From Spirogloea muscicola (taxonomy: Eukaryota > Streptophyta > Zygnematophyceae > Spirogloeales > Spirogloeaceae), in the NCBI GenBank assembly GCA_009602725.1, contig WELB01000036.1:197322-228244 (forward strand): a stretch of DNA of 30,923 nt. Direction: 5' to 3'. Under the pieces are notes generated by a model. The model worked only from the letters and a program-made list of their open reading frames with translations. It was not told where the DNA came from and did not search any database. The position numbers and the translations under genes are program-made. Shown piece by piece: positions 23,196 to 30,923 of this stretch. Each line of letters opens with the position of its first letter. Within the stretch, counting starts at the first letter, position 1.

Positions 23196-24343
23196 CTACG
23201 GATCACTCAGTAACAAGAAAGGAAGTGCTCGCCCATTGAGGATAGGGGCTGGACCCCTGCTAAGCAGCCTCAGGTCAGTCACGCTAGGCTCCTGGAAGTG
23301 GGTCCCCTGGCCAGAGCCAGAGGCAGCAGCGAGGGCTCTGCCGACGCGCAGGTACAGCGCATGGGCCATAGACCTCTGCAGCGAAACGGCCAAGCGCATC
23401 CGGTATATCTGCGCTAACGACCCGGCTGCAGAAAAGTCCACCGGCTCCCCATGGAGTCGGCGGACGATCGTGACGGGCGAGCTGGTTGAGCAACTCGAGC
23501 CACCGAGCGCCCAACGCCCCATGCGTGTCAAACGCCCGCAGCAAGAACTCGTCTTCTCGCGGGTGAACGGCACATTTAAGCTCCTTAGCCCGACCAGCGC
23601 AGGCGACCGCATACCCAGCCTTGATGGCACACTGGGCTGGGTTTGAGCGGTCGTAGGCGTCTGTGATCACCACGTCCATGATAAGACGTGGCCCGCCGGC
23701 TTGTGGGGTAGCCACAAGGTCTTCGCGACGTGCGTGGAGACCGTCGGCCCTTTGCTGGAGCGGCATGACGGCAGAGTTCTCCGCTGCCACCGAGAAGCCA
23801 GCCTCCACCAAAAGACCATGCATCGCATCCCGGAGGCGGTCGTGAGCCGCTGTCCGCTCGCCGGCGTGGGAACAGCGCAGCACATGGGCGGGCCAGCTCC
23901 CCGGGCTCGGCCCCTCGCTCGCCACAGTCGCACTGACGCACGCCCTGGAGACATGGCGGCGGCAAGCCCAGGAGCCGGTGGACGGCACTACGAACTACCT
24001 CGTCCGGGAGAGTGAGGGCGTCGGTGAGGGGGAGGGCCTGGAGCCACGCCGCTGCCCCAGAGGAAGAGGCCGAGTGGAGTCTCGCGCGCCCGCACAGGTC
24101 GGCCACCGGGAGCTGCAGCAAGGTGGTGGTGAAGGCTGCCTTGTCGATCGCGGCCGCGAAGCGCGCGTGGACGCGCAGGGGTGTGCGCGAGGTGCTCAAA
24201 CTGGACCGCCCGGCCCGCCAGATCCGGGTGGGGTGGGGGCCGTGGGGAGCTGGCGCCGAGAGCGCGGCCTGCGGGTGTAGCGGACTGGCAGACTCCAGCC
24301 CGAAGGAGTGGACAAGGTCTGGAAGGGCCGGAATAGACACCAA
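23196..24343 (-). pseudogene. Truncated, frameshifted non-LTR-type retroelement ORF (C-terminal part)
   Basis: Read on the minus strand, similarity passes through three frames. The first (about 24343-23960) contains RARLHSASSSGAAAWLQALP and AVHRLLGLPPPC. The second (about 23950-23470) contains RCSHAGERTAAHDRLRDAM, RADG, DVVITDAYDRS and GALGARWLELLNQLA. The third (about 23440-23240) contains GSLAQIYRMRLAVSLQRS and ends near LLSRGPAPILNG. This order (a leucine-rich block, a Cys/His block with RHDxLRDA, then a DV...K...G-LG nuclease-like block) is common at the C-terminus of reverse-transcriptase polyproteins in algae and protists. No reverse-transcriptase catalytic motif is present, so this is a 5'-truncated copy with at least two frame disruptions. 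The third frame is strongly similar to the fragments at 30240-30388 and 30433-30923. The family assignment is from memory of such proteins. Confidence 0.7.
23231..23252 (-). repeat. Retroelement 3' tail motif, copy adjacent to the ORF end
   Basis: Exact match to 23085-23106. In element orientation it reads CCAGCCCCTATCCTCAATGGGC and directly follows the end of the similarity to the retroelement protein. It corresponds to the CCCCCATTGGG tail that follows the stop codon in the copy at 30389-30432. Confidence 0.75.
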
Positions 24344-24540
24344 GTGTGATCATTTTGTCCTGCCTTTGTAGGCAGATGTCAGTCACTCTTCTTCACTTGT
24401 CACGCACTTTGACTCTTGGTGTAGCCTCCGTGGCGCCGCAAGGCGGGACAGACCTGCCCTGGTCTCTGCAGAGGGGCCTGCTTGCTGAGCTTCGCCTGCA
24501 GCAGCGCTGCGAGCGAGGGTGGCCGCCGCCGCCCGCCGCC
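24344..24540. promoter_or_regulatory. Upstream region of RAD9
   Basis: About 200 bp between the retroelement remnant and the RAD9 start codon, so the remnant sits close to the RAD9 promoter. A possible 5' UTR intron acceptor (TGGTCTCTGCAG) lies just before 24472. The sequence leading into the ATG is GCC-rich, as in a good eukaryotic start context. No TATA box is evident. Confidence 0.4.
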
Positions 24541-27500
24541 ATGCAGTGCGTCCTGCGCGGGGCGTCCGTCCGCACGCTGCAGCGTGCCGTGGCCTGCCTC
24601 TCCAAAGTCGGCAACAACGAGCTCCTCATTGAGGGCGCGCCAGGGAAGGTGCTTTCCCATCGTGCCACAGATGCGCCATGCCCTGCGCAAGCGATGCTCG
24701 TCGTCTCCAGCCTCGATCACCCGTGCGTCCGGCTACCAGTGGAATACTGCTAGTCATGGCACGCTGGAAAGCAGAAATCAGTCCCTATGCATCTGCAAGC
24801 GCCGCTGCGATTCTTAGTGATGTTTTCAAACAGCCGCTGTGACTTAATTGGCAAATCTGCATCTCCCTGCGGGCTGTCTGCTTGTCGTACAATATCAGCT
24901 CGTCCTTCGGACGTTGAACTTGGCAAAGTCAGCCTTTGCTGCCTTCACCTTCACCCAGAGCTTCTTCGACAGCTTCCAGCTTTCTGTGCCCACAGTAGCG
25001 TGCAGCATCCTCGCCAAGGTCAGAAGCACTTTGCCTGCTCTAGCCTGGAGGCCCTCCTTACTGTTGTAAATGTTGCAACTCTGCTAGCTCTCAGTAGCTG
25101 CTTGCAACTGTCATACTTTGGCGGGCTCGACAGCCATTTTTCGTGCTCTCTGAATAACCTCTTGTCTTGTGCAGAATGTTGCCGCTGCATTCCGAACACC
25201 AGCTCCAAGCATAGAGAGCCTCACGATTGCTTTGGAGGACTCGGAAGCTTCTAAGATGACATGGACCATTGCCTGTCTCAACGGTCTCAGACAGCCTACT
25301 CCTTGCCACATCTCCTGGCAAGAAAGTCAAAGCATACTCGCTGCTAGCAGTGTACTTCCTAATTGGTTTATTGTCAAAAGTTGCTACAGATGGAGCTCCA
25401 GTCTGTATTTTTCAAGGCCTTATGAAGGCAGCATAAGGACACCCAGTCTCTGTACAACTATACGTCTCTCTTTGTTTGAGGAAATCGAGCACCAGCACAG
25501 CATATTGACTTACACAAATCCATGTATGATACATTGTTGCAGGTGTCAAGAAGACTTACTGGGTAACGTGCAATCAGGGCGTGGAGATGCTGACTGCATC
25601 AGTTGATCACAGGCTCCTCCCCAGTTACATGGTTATCAAGCCTAAGGACTTCAATAGGCTCCTTGGAAACTTCCAGAGCACCTTGCCGGAGGTCACGCTC
25701 ATTGCCACAGAGCCTGCTTCTGCAACCAACGGCAGTACTGAAAGTTACTCTGAGACTAAAGCCATTGAGTTGAAAAGTTTTGTTGACCCTGCCAGAGGTA
25801 TACAGATCAATGTTAGTGTTCCAGGCCAGTAGGAGTAGAAGAAAGTCACAAACAAGTTACTGGCACACCTTGCTGCTTAAGCTGAGTAGTGCTTTGCATG
25901 TCAACTTCTGAAGTTGCCCAGTAGGGCATTGTGTTCTTTATGAGCTTCTTGCCCAACCGTTCAATTGAGGACCTGCTTGCTTGTCTTCTTTTTGTAAGAG
26001 CATAAACGCACAGCACCTGCTAATCTGCACTCATATGAAACTTCTGTGTTGCTGTCCCATCATTGCATATGTGATCCGGATGCAGTGCAAAGTGTGGAGG
26101 ACAATCTTCATACTCAACTTTGGATCGACCCCTCTGAAGAGCTGCAGGGTTACAAGCATACAGGAGCTGCTGTAGATGTTACTTTCAGTGTCAAAGAACT
26201 TAAGGTTCGTAATCTGATGCCCCTTCTGTATATCACAGAGTTGTTGGGCACTGCAACTCTTGCCGCTATTTTCCTCCCCTCTTTTTCGTGTGTGTGACAG
26301 GCCTGACAAATTATCCTATGACCCCACATTCTTGCATCCTTGTTCTGCAAGTGGTGCAGGCATTTTTGGCATTCTGCGAAGCTACGGACACCGACATGTA
26401 CATGTACTTCGATAAGGCTGGAAAGTGAGCTGCTTTGACAGTCTAGCTTCAAGGAGAGAATATCTAAATCAATCCATTCATAAGTTGGAGCAGCCCTGTT
26501 TGTCCAGCTCAATAAAGTGTCAGAAATGCACTGCTTGTCTTCACCATCTTGTGATCTTTGAGCTTCACACCTGACATAGAGCAGATTCACTTGCAATTGA
26601 CTTCCTCAATTTTCTGAGCACTTCATTTTACTCAGACTAGCATTGACTGTGATGAGCAGTAGTCTTCCAAGTTTCAATGCCTTCTCCACCAAGGGATCCG
26701 ATACCTGCTCGAGCTCTCTTTGCTGCTCTTTACAGCTGTCCTCCAGCACTCCTGAGCTAGTGATTCTGTGTCTGCCTCCTTGCAGTCCCGTGCTGTTCTC
26801 TCCATGTCCAAGTAACCCAGAGCAAGCAGATTTTGAGGCGACTCTCATCTTAGCAACGGTTTTGGAGTCACAGCTAGACACAAGTCAGAGTGCTGAGCCT
26901 CCACAAGAAGTTGAGGGCAGTGGTCGTGGTGATGGTCCTACATCAACTAGGGGGATGCCTGGTGCCTCAGCTCAAGTGCCAGGGGGTCCACTTCAGCAGA
27001 GTCAGACGCAACAGAGAGGTGGACCTGATGTACAACTAAGCAGAGGCCAGTCTGGTCAACAGAGCATAGACAGGACGCAAGTCTGGTCGACTTTGTCTGG
27101 TGAGTTACTACATTTTACACCTCCATTATGTCATGAGCAGCAGTTTCAGAGCTGGCGTGATGTTGCAGATTGTGATGGCCTTCATGCATCCTCTCTTCTA
27201 TGTGTGCTCCTCTGCTAGCATTGCGTGGTGATAGGGTCGGCGTGGTTTCCATCACCAGGAAGTGCCCAGCAACCAGGTAACACGAAGGTGAGGTCCAGGC
27301 TACCTGACAGTGAAGATGCAAGCGAAGAGAGTCATCGATCAGAGGCCCAACACAATCAAGATCCTTCTGAACGGCTGGGTCCAGCAGCAGGAAGCTCCAG
27401 GTGACTCGCAAATTCCATCCAAGTCTAAGATGATATGCTTGCTCCTATTCTGTAGACCTTGATTGGGTGTGTCTATCAAGTCTGAGCAATCATCCCATTA

Positions 27501-28098
27501 TGCATCGGTCATCGCCAAGGATGCCAAGTATGCCTTGGATCAGCAGTAGCAGCAAGTCCACAGATTTCAGTAGGTCTGGCCAGAAGCACGTGGTGAAGAT
27601 CAAAGGCTGAAGCCATCACTGTGAGAATGGAAGAAAAGGCGGTGCTAACAGGCGGTCAATCTGCCGTTTGCCATGGTGCAAACAGGAAAGGCACAGGCTC
27701 AGAGGAGGGCCTTCACAACCGGCCATCAGAGGGAGGAGCAGAACGAGGGCAAGACCATTCCCTCCAAATAGAGACAAGAACACTAGACTTTGATGAAGGT
27801 AGGTCTTTGCATTTGAACAAGGAGCCGTGGGACTTCAGAATCCGATCCGACGAGCTCATTATCATCGTTGATCATGTGTTGGTAGCTCAGATGTCTCGTG
27901 CAGTTTCCACACACATCACACCGATGGCTATGCCCATGTGACAATTGAACAGGTCAGGCGCAAGGCAGCCCACAACTGCCCCCTGGGCGCAACCTTAGTG
28001 TGTGGGCCGATCCAGACCCAGATGATGACGAAGATTATGAGGATGAGGAGTTTGTGAGAGCAACGCCACCTGAGAAGCGGGGCCGTGCAGACTTGTGA
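24541..28098 (+). CDS. RAD9: RAD9 checkpoint clamp subunit (9-1-1 complex)
   Basis: A PCNA-like subunit of the RAD9-HUS1-RAD1 ring, loaded at damaged DNA to activate the ATR-type checkpoint. The start MQCVLRGASVRTLQRAVACL resembles the conserved RAD9 N-terminus. Exons: 24541-24648, 24899-25018, 25175-25283, 25543-25797, 26086-26204, 26360-26424, 26786-27099, 27277-27400, then probably 27599-27798 and 27953-28098; about 519 residues. Plant-like landmarks are KPKDFNRLLGNFQSTLPEVT and IATEP (fourth exon), NLHTQLWIDPSEEL and VDVTFSVKELK (fifth), AFLAFCEATDTDMYMYFDKA (sixth), and ATLILATVLESQL (seventh). The rest is a low-complexity Ser/Gln/Gly-rich tail ending in a strongly acidic stretch (DPDPDDDEDYEDEE) and ATPPEKRGRADL. 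Animal RAD9 also has a long phosphorylated tail that binds TopBP1. Splicing between 27400 and 27613 is uncertain because the best in-phase acceptor at 27599 lacks a pyrimidine tract. Confidence 0.88.
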
Positions 28099-28639
28099 CC
28101 AGTCGCAGTCCTGTGCAGCTGGCTACTTGGCTGTCGCCACCAGCACTGCTGCTCTTGGCGAGCATCTCTCCAGCTGTTGTCGCCTATTGCAGCCGCTACA
28201 GTGGTCACTGTACACTTGTACCAGGGTCCCAATGCTATCCCGACACCCTCATCGTGAGGCAACAAAAGATCTTGATTCTGTCAAACGATAATGCAGTAAG
28301 CTGGGCACGGTGACGGCAGGCTGGTTTCAGTCATTGGCGAGGCCTTCAGTCCAGTCCGCCTGCCAACCCGTTGCAGAGCTGGCCGTTTGCCGCAGAGTGG
28401 AAATGCTGGCATGCCAAAGGCAAGAGCATGCCATGCTCTATTGAGCTTCAATTTGCAGATTTGCACTTGAATGCACACTGCCCCTCGGTGGGTAGACTGG
28501 AGACCAGTTCTGGCCTGGCTGTTTGGCACCAGAGAGATGGTCCCGAATGATGGATGGAACTCCCCATGGTGCTGCAGGAGGTCGTCCTGACATCAGATTG
28601 GACTTCTCGTCACATTGCAGCAGGCCGCTTTGTCACGGG
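28099..28639. other. Intergenic region between convergent RAD9 and C2orf69 genes
   Basis: Expected to hold both 3' UTRs. No domain, RNA gene or repeat recognised. Open stretches on both strands are short and unlike known proteins. Confidence 0.5.
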
Positions 28640-29869
28640 TCAGTGCTTGCCGCTGTCATTAATGTCCATTTTCATGTCATGCAAGATCTCAAAGTGCATG
28701 CGCAGGCTGGGGGGCTGGTCGGCGAAGTAAAGTCTCTCATGGACCTCCACATGGCCGGCCTCCCGGAGGGCCTGCACAAACAAATCCTTCTCGGCAGCGA
28801 TCCAGGGCCGCACAGGGTCCTCCCACTGCCGTGGCGTGCCATGGAGGCCCACAATGAGCGGACACACTGGTGGCGGGGCCGCTCTGGCAATGCGCTGCAC
28901 TATGCAAGGGTCGGTGAGGTGAACGCCTGGCCAATTGAGGCCCGCGTCAACGAAGTGGACAGCAGAGATGCTCCGCACGAAGTTCTCCAGGCCATCATCG
29001 GCGGTGGACATGCTCGTGGAATTTGGTGCTTGGCACTGTTCTGCTGCAGCGCTCATTGGTGGTCGGGCGCCAGACACCTGGCAGGCCCACTCAGCGAGCT
29101 CGACGAGGAGCTGATTGAGGACGACAGCGCCCTTGCTATGGCCTACCAGCACTGTGTCTCGTGGCAACACTGGCTTTGAAGCAGCAGCGGCACTGCTCAG
29201 GGAAGCTGCGGCATGGCCGCGGGCTTGCTGGAGCACGGCGCAGAGCCGGCGCATGGCAGGCGAGCCCGTGGTGGCGGAGCCGAGGGGATGGCTGCGGCGC
29301 GGGAGGAACTGGTCGTAGCAGGCGAAGGGGCCGTCGTAGCGGGCGGGGTAGACGAGCCAGGCATCGGTGGGGCGCGCAGTCAGCGCAGCCGCCAGTGCAG
29401 CCAGCGCGGCGGCGGGCTGCGACAGGCGGTCGGCGGCGGGCTCGCCCAGGCCCTCGGTGTCGTCGCCGGGGAACATCACCGCGTCCCTCGACGCGCCGGC
29501 CTGGCAGCACCACCGCGGCGACCGTTGCGGGGCCAAACGTCAGCGGCACGAGGCAAAGGCGCAGCCGCAACTGCGGCAATGGTTGCGCCGTGCACCAGCA
29601 ATGCACCAGAAGGTCATAAGGTTGGGGTATTTGAATCCAATGTTTAGGGTTAGGCTTTAGGCAGTGCGCTGCCTGCCTTGTCCGCCGCCAGCCTGCCGGC
29701 GAAGGCGGGCGGCGGCGTGGGCTTTCGGGGTGCTCGCCTGCGGGGGGCACAGCGAGTAGAAGACGGCGCCGGCGTGCGCGTGGCGGCCGCGGCCCGCCTC
29801 CGCCTGCCAGCGGCCTTCCACCCTGCCCGCCGCCGCCGCCCCCGCGCCGCGCGCCGCGACCAGCGGCAT
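28640..29869 (-). CDS. C2orf69-family serine-hydrolase-like protein (plant type)
   Basis: The main exon 29500-28640 (287 codons with stop) carries the family's conserved blocks: DAVMFPGDDTEG, GPFACYDQFLPRRSHPLG, VGHSKGAVVLNQLLVEL, LHGTPRQWEDPVRPWI, and YFADQPPSLRMHFEI. GHSKG has the GxSxG shape of an alpha/beta-hydrolase nucleophile elbow. The human member is mitochondrial and linked to a multisystem disease; its reaction is not settled, so I assign none. The N-terminus is probably encoded from the ATG at 29869 (Ala/Arg-rich, mitochondrial-presequence-like, then HAHAGAVFYSLCPPQAS), which faintly resembles the start of plant homologues. No consensus GT donor joins the two parts in phase. A GC donor at 29692 would keep the frame with the acceptor at 29501 (192-nt intron). 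The main exon is secure; the 5' exon is an inference. Confidence 0.85.
29641..29664 (+). repeat. Short telomere-like / telo-box motif
   Basis: TTTAGGGTTAGGCTTTAGG includes one TTTAGGG unit followed by two degenerate ones. In the orientation of the C2orf69 gene it reads CCTAACCCTAAA, close to the plant telo-box. It lies inside the proposed first intron of that gene. It could be chance. Confidence 0.35.
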
Positions 29870-29930
29870 GGGATCCCACGCGACCTGCCTGCCACACTTC
29901 CTTCGTCGGGGTGCCTCTTTTTCCTCTTTC

Positions 29931-30004
29931 GGGCTGGCTTCTAACAGCCTGCCCCCATTGGGAGAGCCACTTCTTTCTTTTGGCGACGTTCTTTCCGCCT
30001 GCTA
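29931..30004 (+). mobile_element. Retroelement tail fused to a coding-end fragment
   Basis: 29931-29972 reads GGGCTGGCTTCTAACAGCC followed by TGCCCCCATTGGGAGAGCCACTT, nearly identical to 30389-30432. Directly after it, 29982-30004 (GGCGACGTTCTTTCCGCCTGCTA) matches 30866-30887 with one extra T. So a 3' tail is followed by a scrap of coding end from the same family. Confidence 0.75.
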
Positions 30005-30042
30005 AAGCAAGCGCGGCCAGATTGACTGGTGGCTGGGATAGG

Positions 30043-30083
30043 CCAGCCCAAAGGAATGGACAAGGTCTGAAGGAGCCGGAGTG
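30043..30083 (-). mobile_element. Inverted retroelement scrap
   Basis: CCAGCCCAAAGGAATGGACAAGGTCTGAAGGAGCCGGAGTG matches 24296-24333 (CCAGCCCGAAGGAGTGGACAAGGTCTGGAAGGGCCGGAAT) in the same plus-strand sense. In the complete arrangement that sequence belongs to the minus-strand element, near the upstream limit of its similarity. Here it stands next to plus-strand element fragments and so is inverted relative to them. Confidence 0.75.
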
Positions 30084-30090
30084 CTAAGGA

Positions 30091-30432
30091 ATGAGACAGC
30101 AGGATCGCAATTACTCAGATCACCCGGTGGGCGACGAGTGTGTCCCACTCGCCGTCGACGTACACGGCGTCTTTGGCGCTAAATGGCTTGACCTGCTTCA
30201 CCGCCTTGCACTCGGCCTCCACCCAAAATGCCTAGGTGGAGTACAACAATGTCTCCCTCCAGCGGTCCATGGCCCACGCCTTGCATCTGCGTGCTGGCCG
30301 TGCTCTCGCTGCGGCCTCCGGCTTTCGTCAGGGGGATAGTTTACCGGCAGCTAGTCTGTCGGATGTGAGGCTCCTCACTCGTAAGTGAGGGCTGGCTTCT
30401 CACAGCCCTTGCCCCCATTGGGAGAGCCACTT
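30091..30432 (+). pseudogene. Retroelement C-terminal fragment with internal deletion, plus 3' tail
   Basis: 30096-30210 encodes HPVGDECVPLAVDVHGVFGAKWLDLLHRLA, the nuclease-like block of the family. Similarity resumes in a different frame at about 30247 with VSLQRSMAHALHLRAGRALAA and SLSDVRLLTRK, ending at TGA 30386-30388. Compared with the neighbouring copy, about 75-100 bases are missing in between, which breaks the frame. The stop is followed at once by the hairpin GGGCTGGCTTCTCACAGCCC (30389-30408) and the tail TGCCCCCATTGGGAGAGCCACTT. It is about 87% identical by eye to the next copy over the first 95 aligned bases. Confidence 0.78.
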
Positions 30433-30923
30433 GTTCAACAATGCGAGTGCGGCTAGCGCGCTCGGCGGGGGGCCTCGGCTCATTGCCGACGTCGTCACAA
30501 CGGACTCCTTGGATTCCAGGAGCGCAACACGCTCGGCGGAGGAGGCGGGCTACGCCGTCCGCCAAGCGGCCTACGCAAAGGAGCGCAAGTACTCGGATCA
30601 CCCGGTAGGCGACGAGTTTATCCCACTCGCCGTCGACGTACACGGTGCCTTTGGCGCCAAATGGCTGGACTTCCTTCACCGCCTTGCGCGGCGAGCAGCG
30701 GCCCGCCGCCACGGGCAGCAGGGCGAGCAGCCTGGCTTCCATGTCGCCGGGTCCCTCGCCCAAGTTTTCCGGATGCGCCTGGCCGTCTCTTTGCAGCGGT
30801 CCCTAGCTTTTGCGGTCCACTTGCGCGCAGGCCGCGCTCTGGCGGCGGCCTCCGGCTTCCGTCAGGGCGACGTCTTTCCGCCTGCTAGCTACTCAGATTT
30901 GCATCTACTGACGAGAGGTTACT
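30433..30923 (+). mobile_element. Retroelement C-terminal ORF fragment, open to window end
   Basis: One uninterrupted frame from about 30437 encodes GGGPRLIADVVTTDSLDSRS, AGYAVRQAAYAKERKYSDHPVGDEFIPLAVDVHGAFGAKWLDFLHRLA (described in parts), GSLAQVFRMRLAVSLQRSLA, RAGRALAAASGFRQGDVFPP and SDLHLLTRG. It matches the minus-strand remnant at 23196-23700 block by block but without frame breaks. Its 5' end is truncated and joined directly to the tail of the previous copy. The reading frame continues past the window edge, so the stop and tail of this copy are not seen. No start codon is needed, as it is a fragment of a polyprotein. Confidence 0.72.

Noticed and set aside
23585-24343. A 252-codon minus-strand frame considered as a host gene.
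   Set aside because: Its conserved part is the leucine-rich block of a retroelement C-terminus, and the similarity jumps to another frame downstream, so it is a decayed mobile element.
2289-28098. The idea that kinesin-7, SWI3 and RAD9 form a chromosome-maintenance gene cluster.
   Set aside because: They are separated by unrelated SMO2 and VPS55 genes on both strands, and functional clustering of this kind is not usual in algae; neighbourhood by chance is the simpler reading.
29136-29897. A 253-codon minus-strand open frame over the C2orf69 gene.
   Set aside because: It is a different frame of the same strand as the conserved C2orf69 exon; the conserved blocks are only in the other frame.
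1-30923. Search for tRNA, rRNA, snRNA, CRISPR, bacterial operons or viral genes.
   Set aside because: No cloverleaf with a credible T-loop, no repeat-spacer array and no viral hallmark protein was found by eye; weak RNA genes could be missed without a covariance search.

Overview
The window looks like nuclear DNA of a green alga, most likely a core chlorophyte or trebouxiophyte. Coding exons are GC-rich, the genes have many short GT-AG introns (about 60 can be placed), and the proteins most resemble land-plant families: a KIN-7O/CENP-E-like kinesin, a plant-type C-4 sterol methyl oxidase of the SMO2 class, a plant-like RAD9 and the plant form of C2orf69. There is no bacterial operon, CRISPR array, rRNA or tRNA that I can see. 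All gene models below were built by hand from splice signals, reading-frame phase and remembered family conservation. No alignment or transcript was available.

Layout. Positions 166-874 (+) hold the 3' part of a VPS55/LEPROT-family endosomal membrane protein. Positions 875-2288 show no recognisable gene. Positions 2289-12640 (-) hold one very large kinesin-7 gene: 32 exons in frame, about 1,780 residues, with a motor at the N-terminus and a long coiled-coil rod. A GC-rich divergent promoter region of about 450 bp separates it from a SWI3/SMARCC chromatin-remodelling subunit at 13095-19571 (+; 16 exons, about 1,133 residues). Convergent to that is SMO2 at 20398-22625 (-; 7 exons, about 289 residues). 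A truncated, frameshifted retroelement copy lies at 23196-24343 (-), in the intergenic region shared by SMO2 and the next gene. RAD9, a subunit of the 9-1-1 checkpoint clamp, occupies 24541-28098 (+). A C2orf69-family serine-hydrolase-like protein lies convergently at 28640-29869 (-). From about 29931 to the window end there is a mosaic of truncated copies of the same retroelement family in mixed orientations.

How they work together. The genes are ordinary single-copy eukaryotic housekeeping genes: endosomal trafficking, mitosis, chromatin, sterol synthesis, DNA-damage checkpoint and probable mitochondrial metabolism. I see no sign that they form one system. The points most worth a second look are the domain architecture of the SWI3 protein (an animal SMARCC-like N-terminal module plus a ZZ finger), the run of 18 consecutive phase-0 introns in the kinesin, a tandem duplication that covers the C-terminus and stop codon of SMO2, and a retroelement family whose 3' ends share a small hairpin and a conserved tail.
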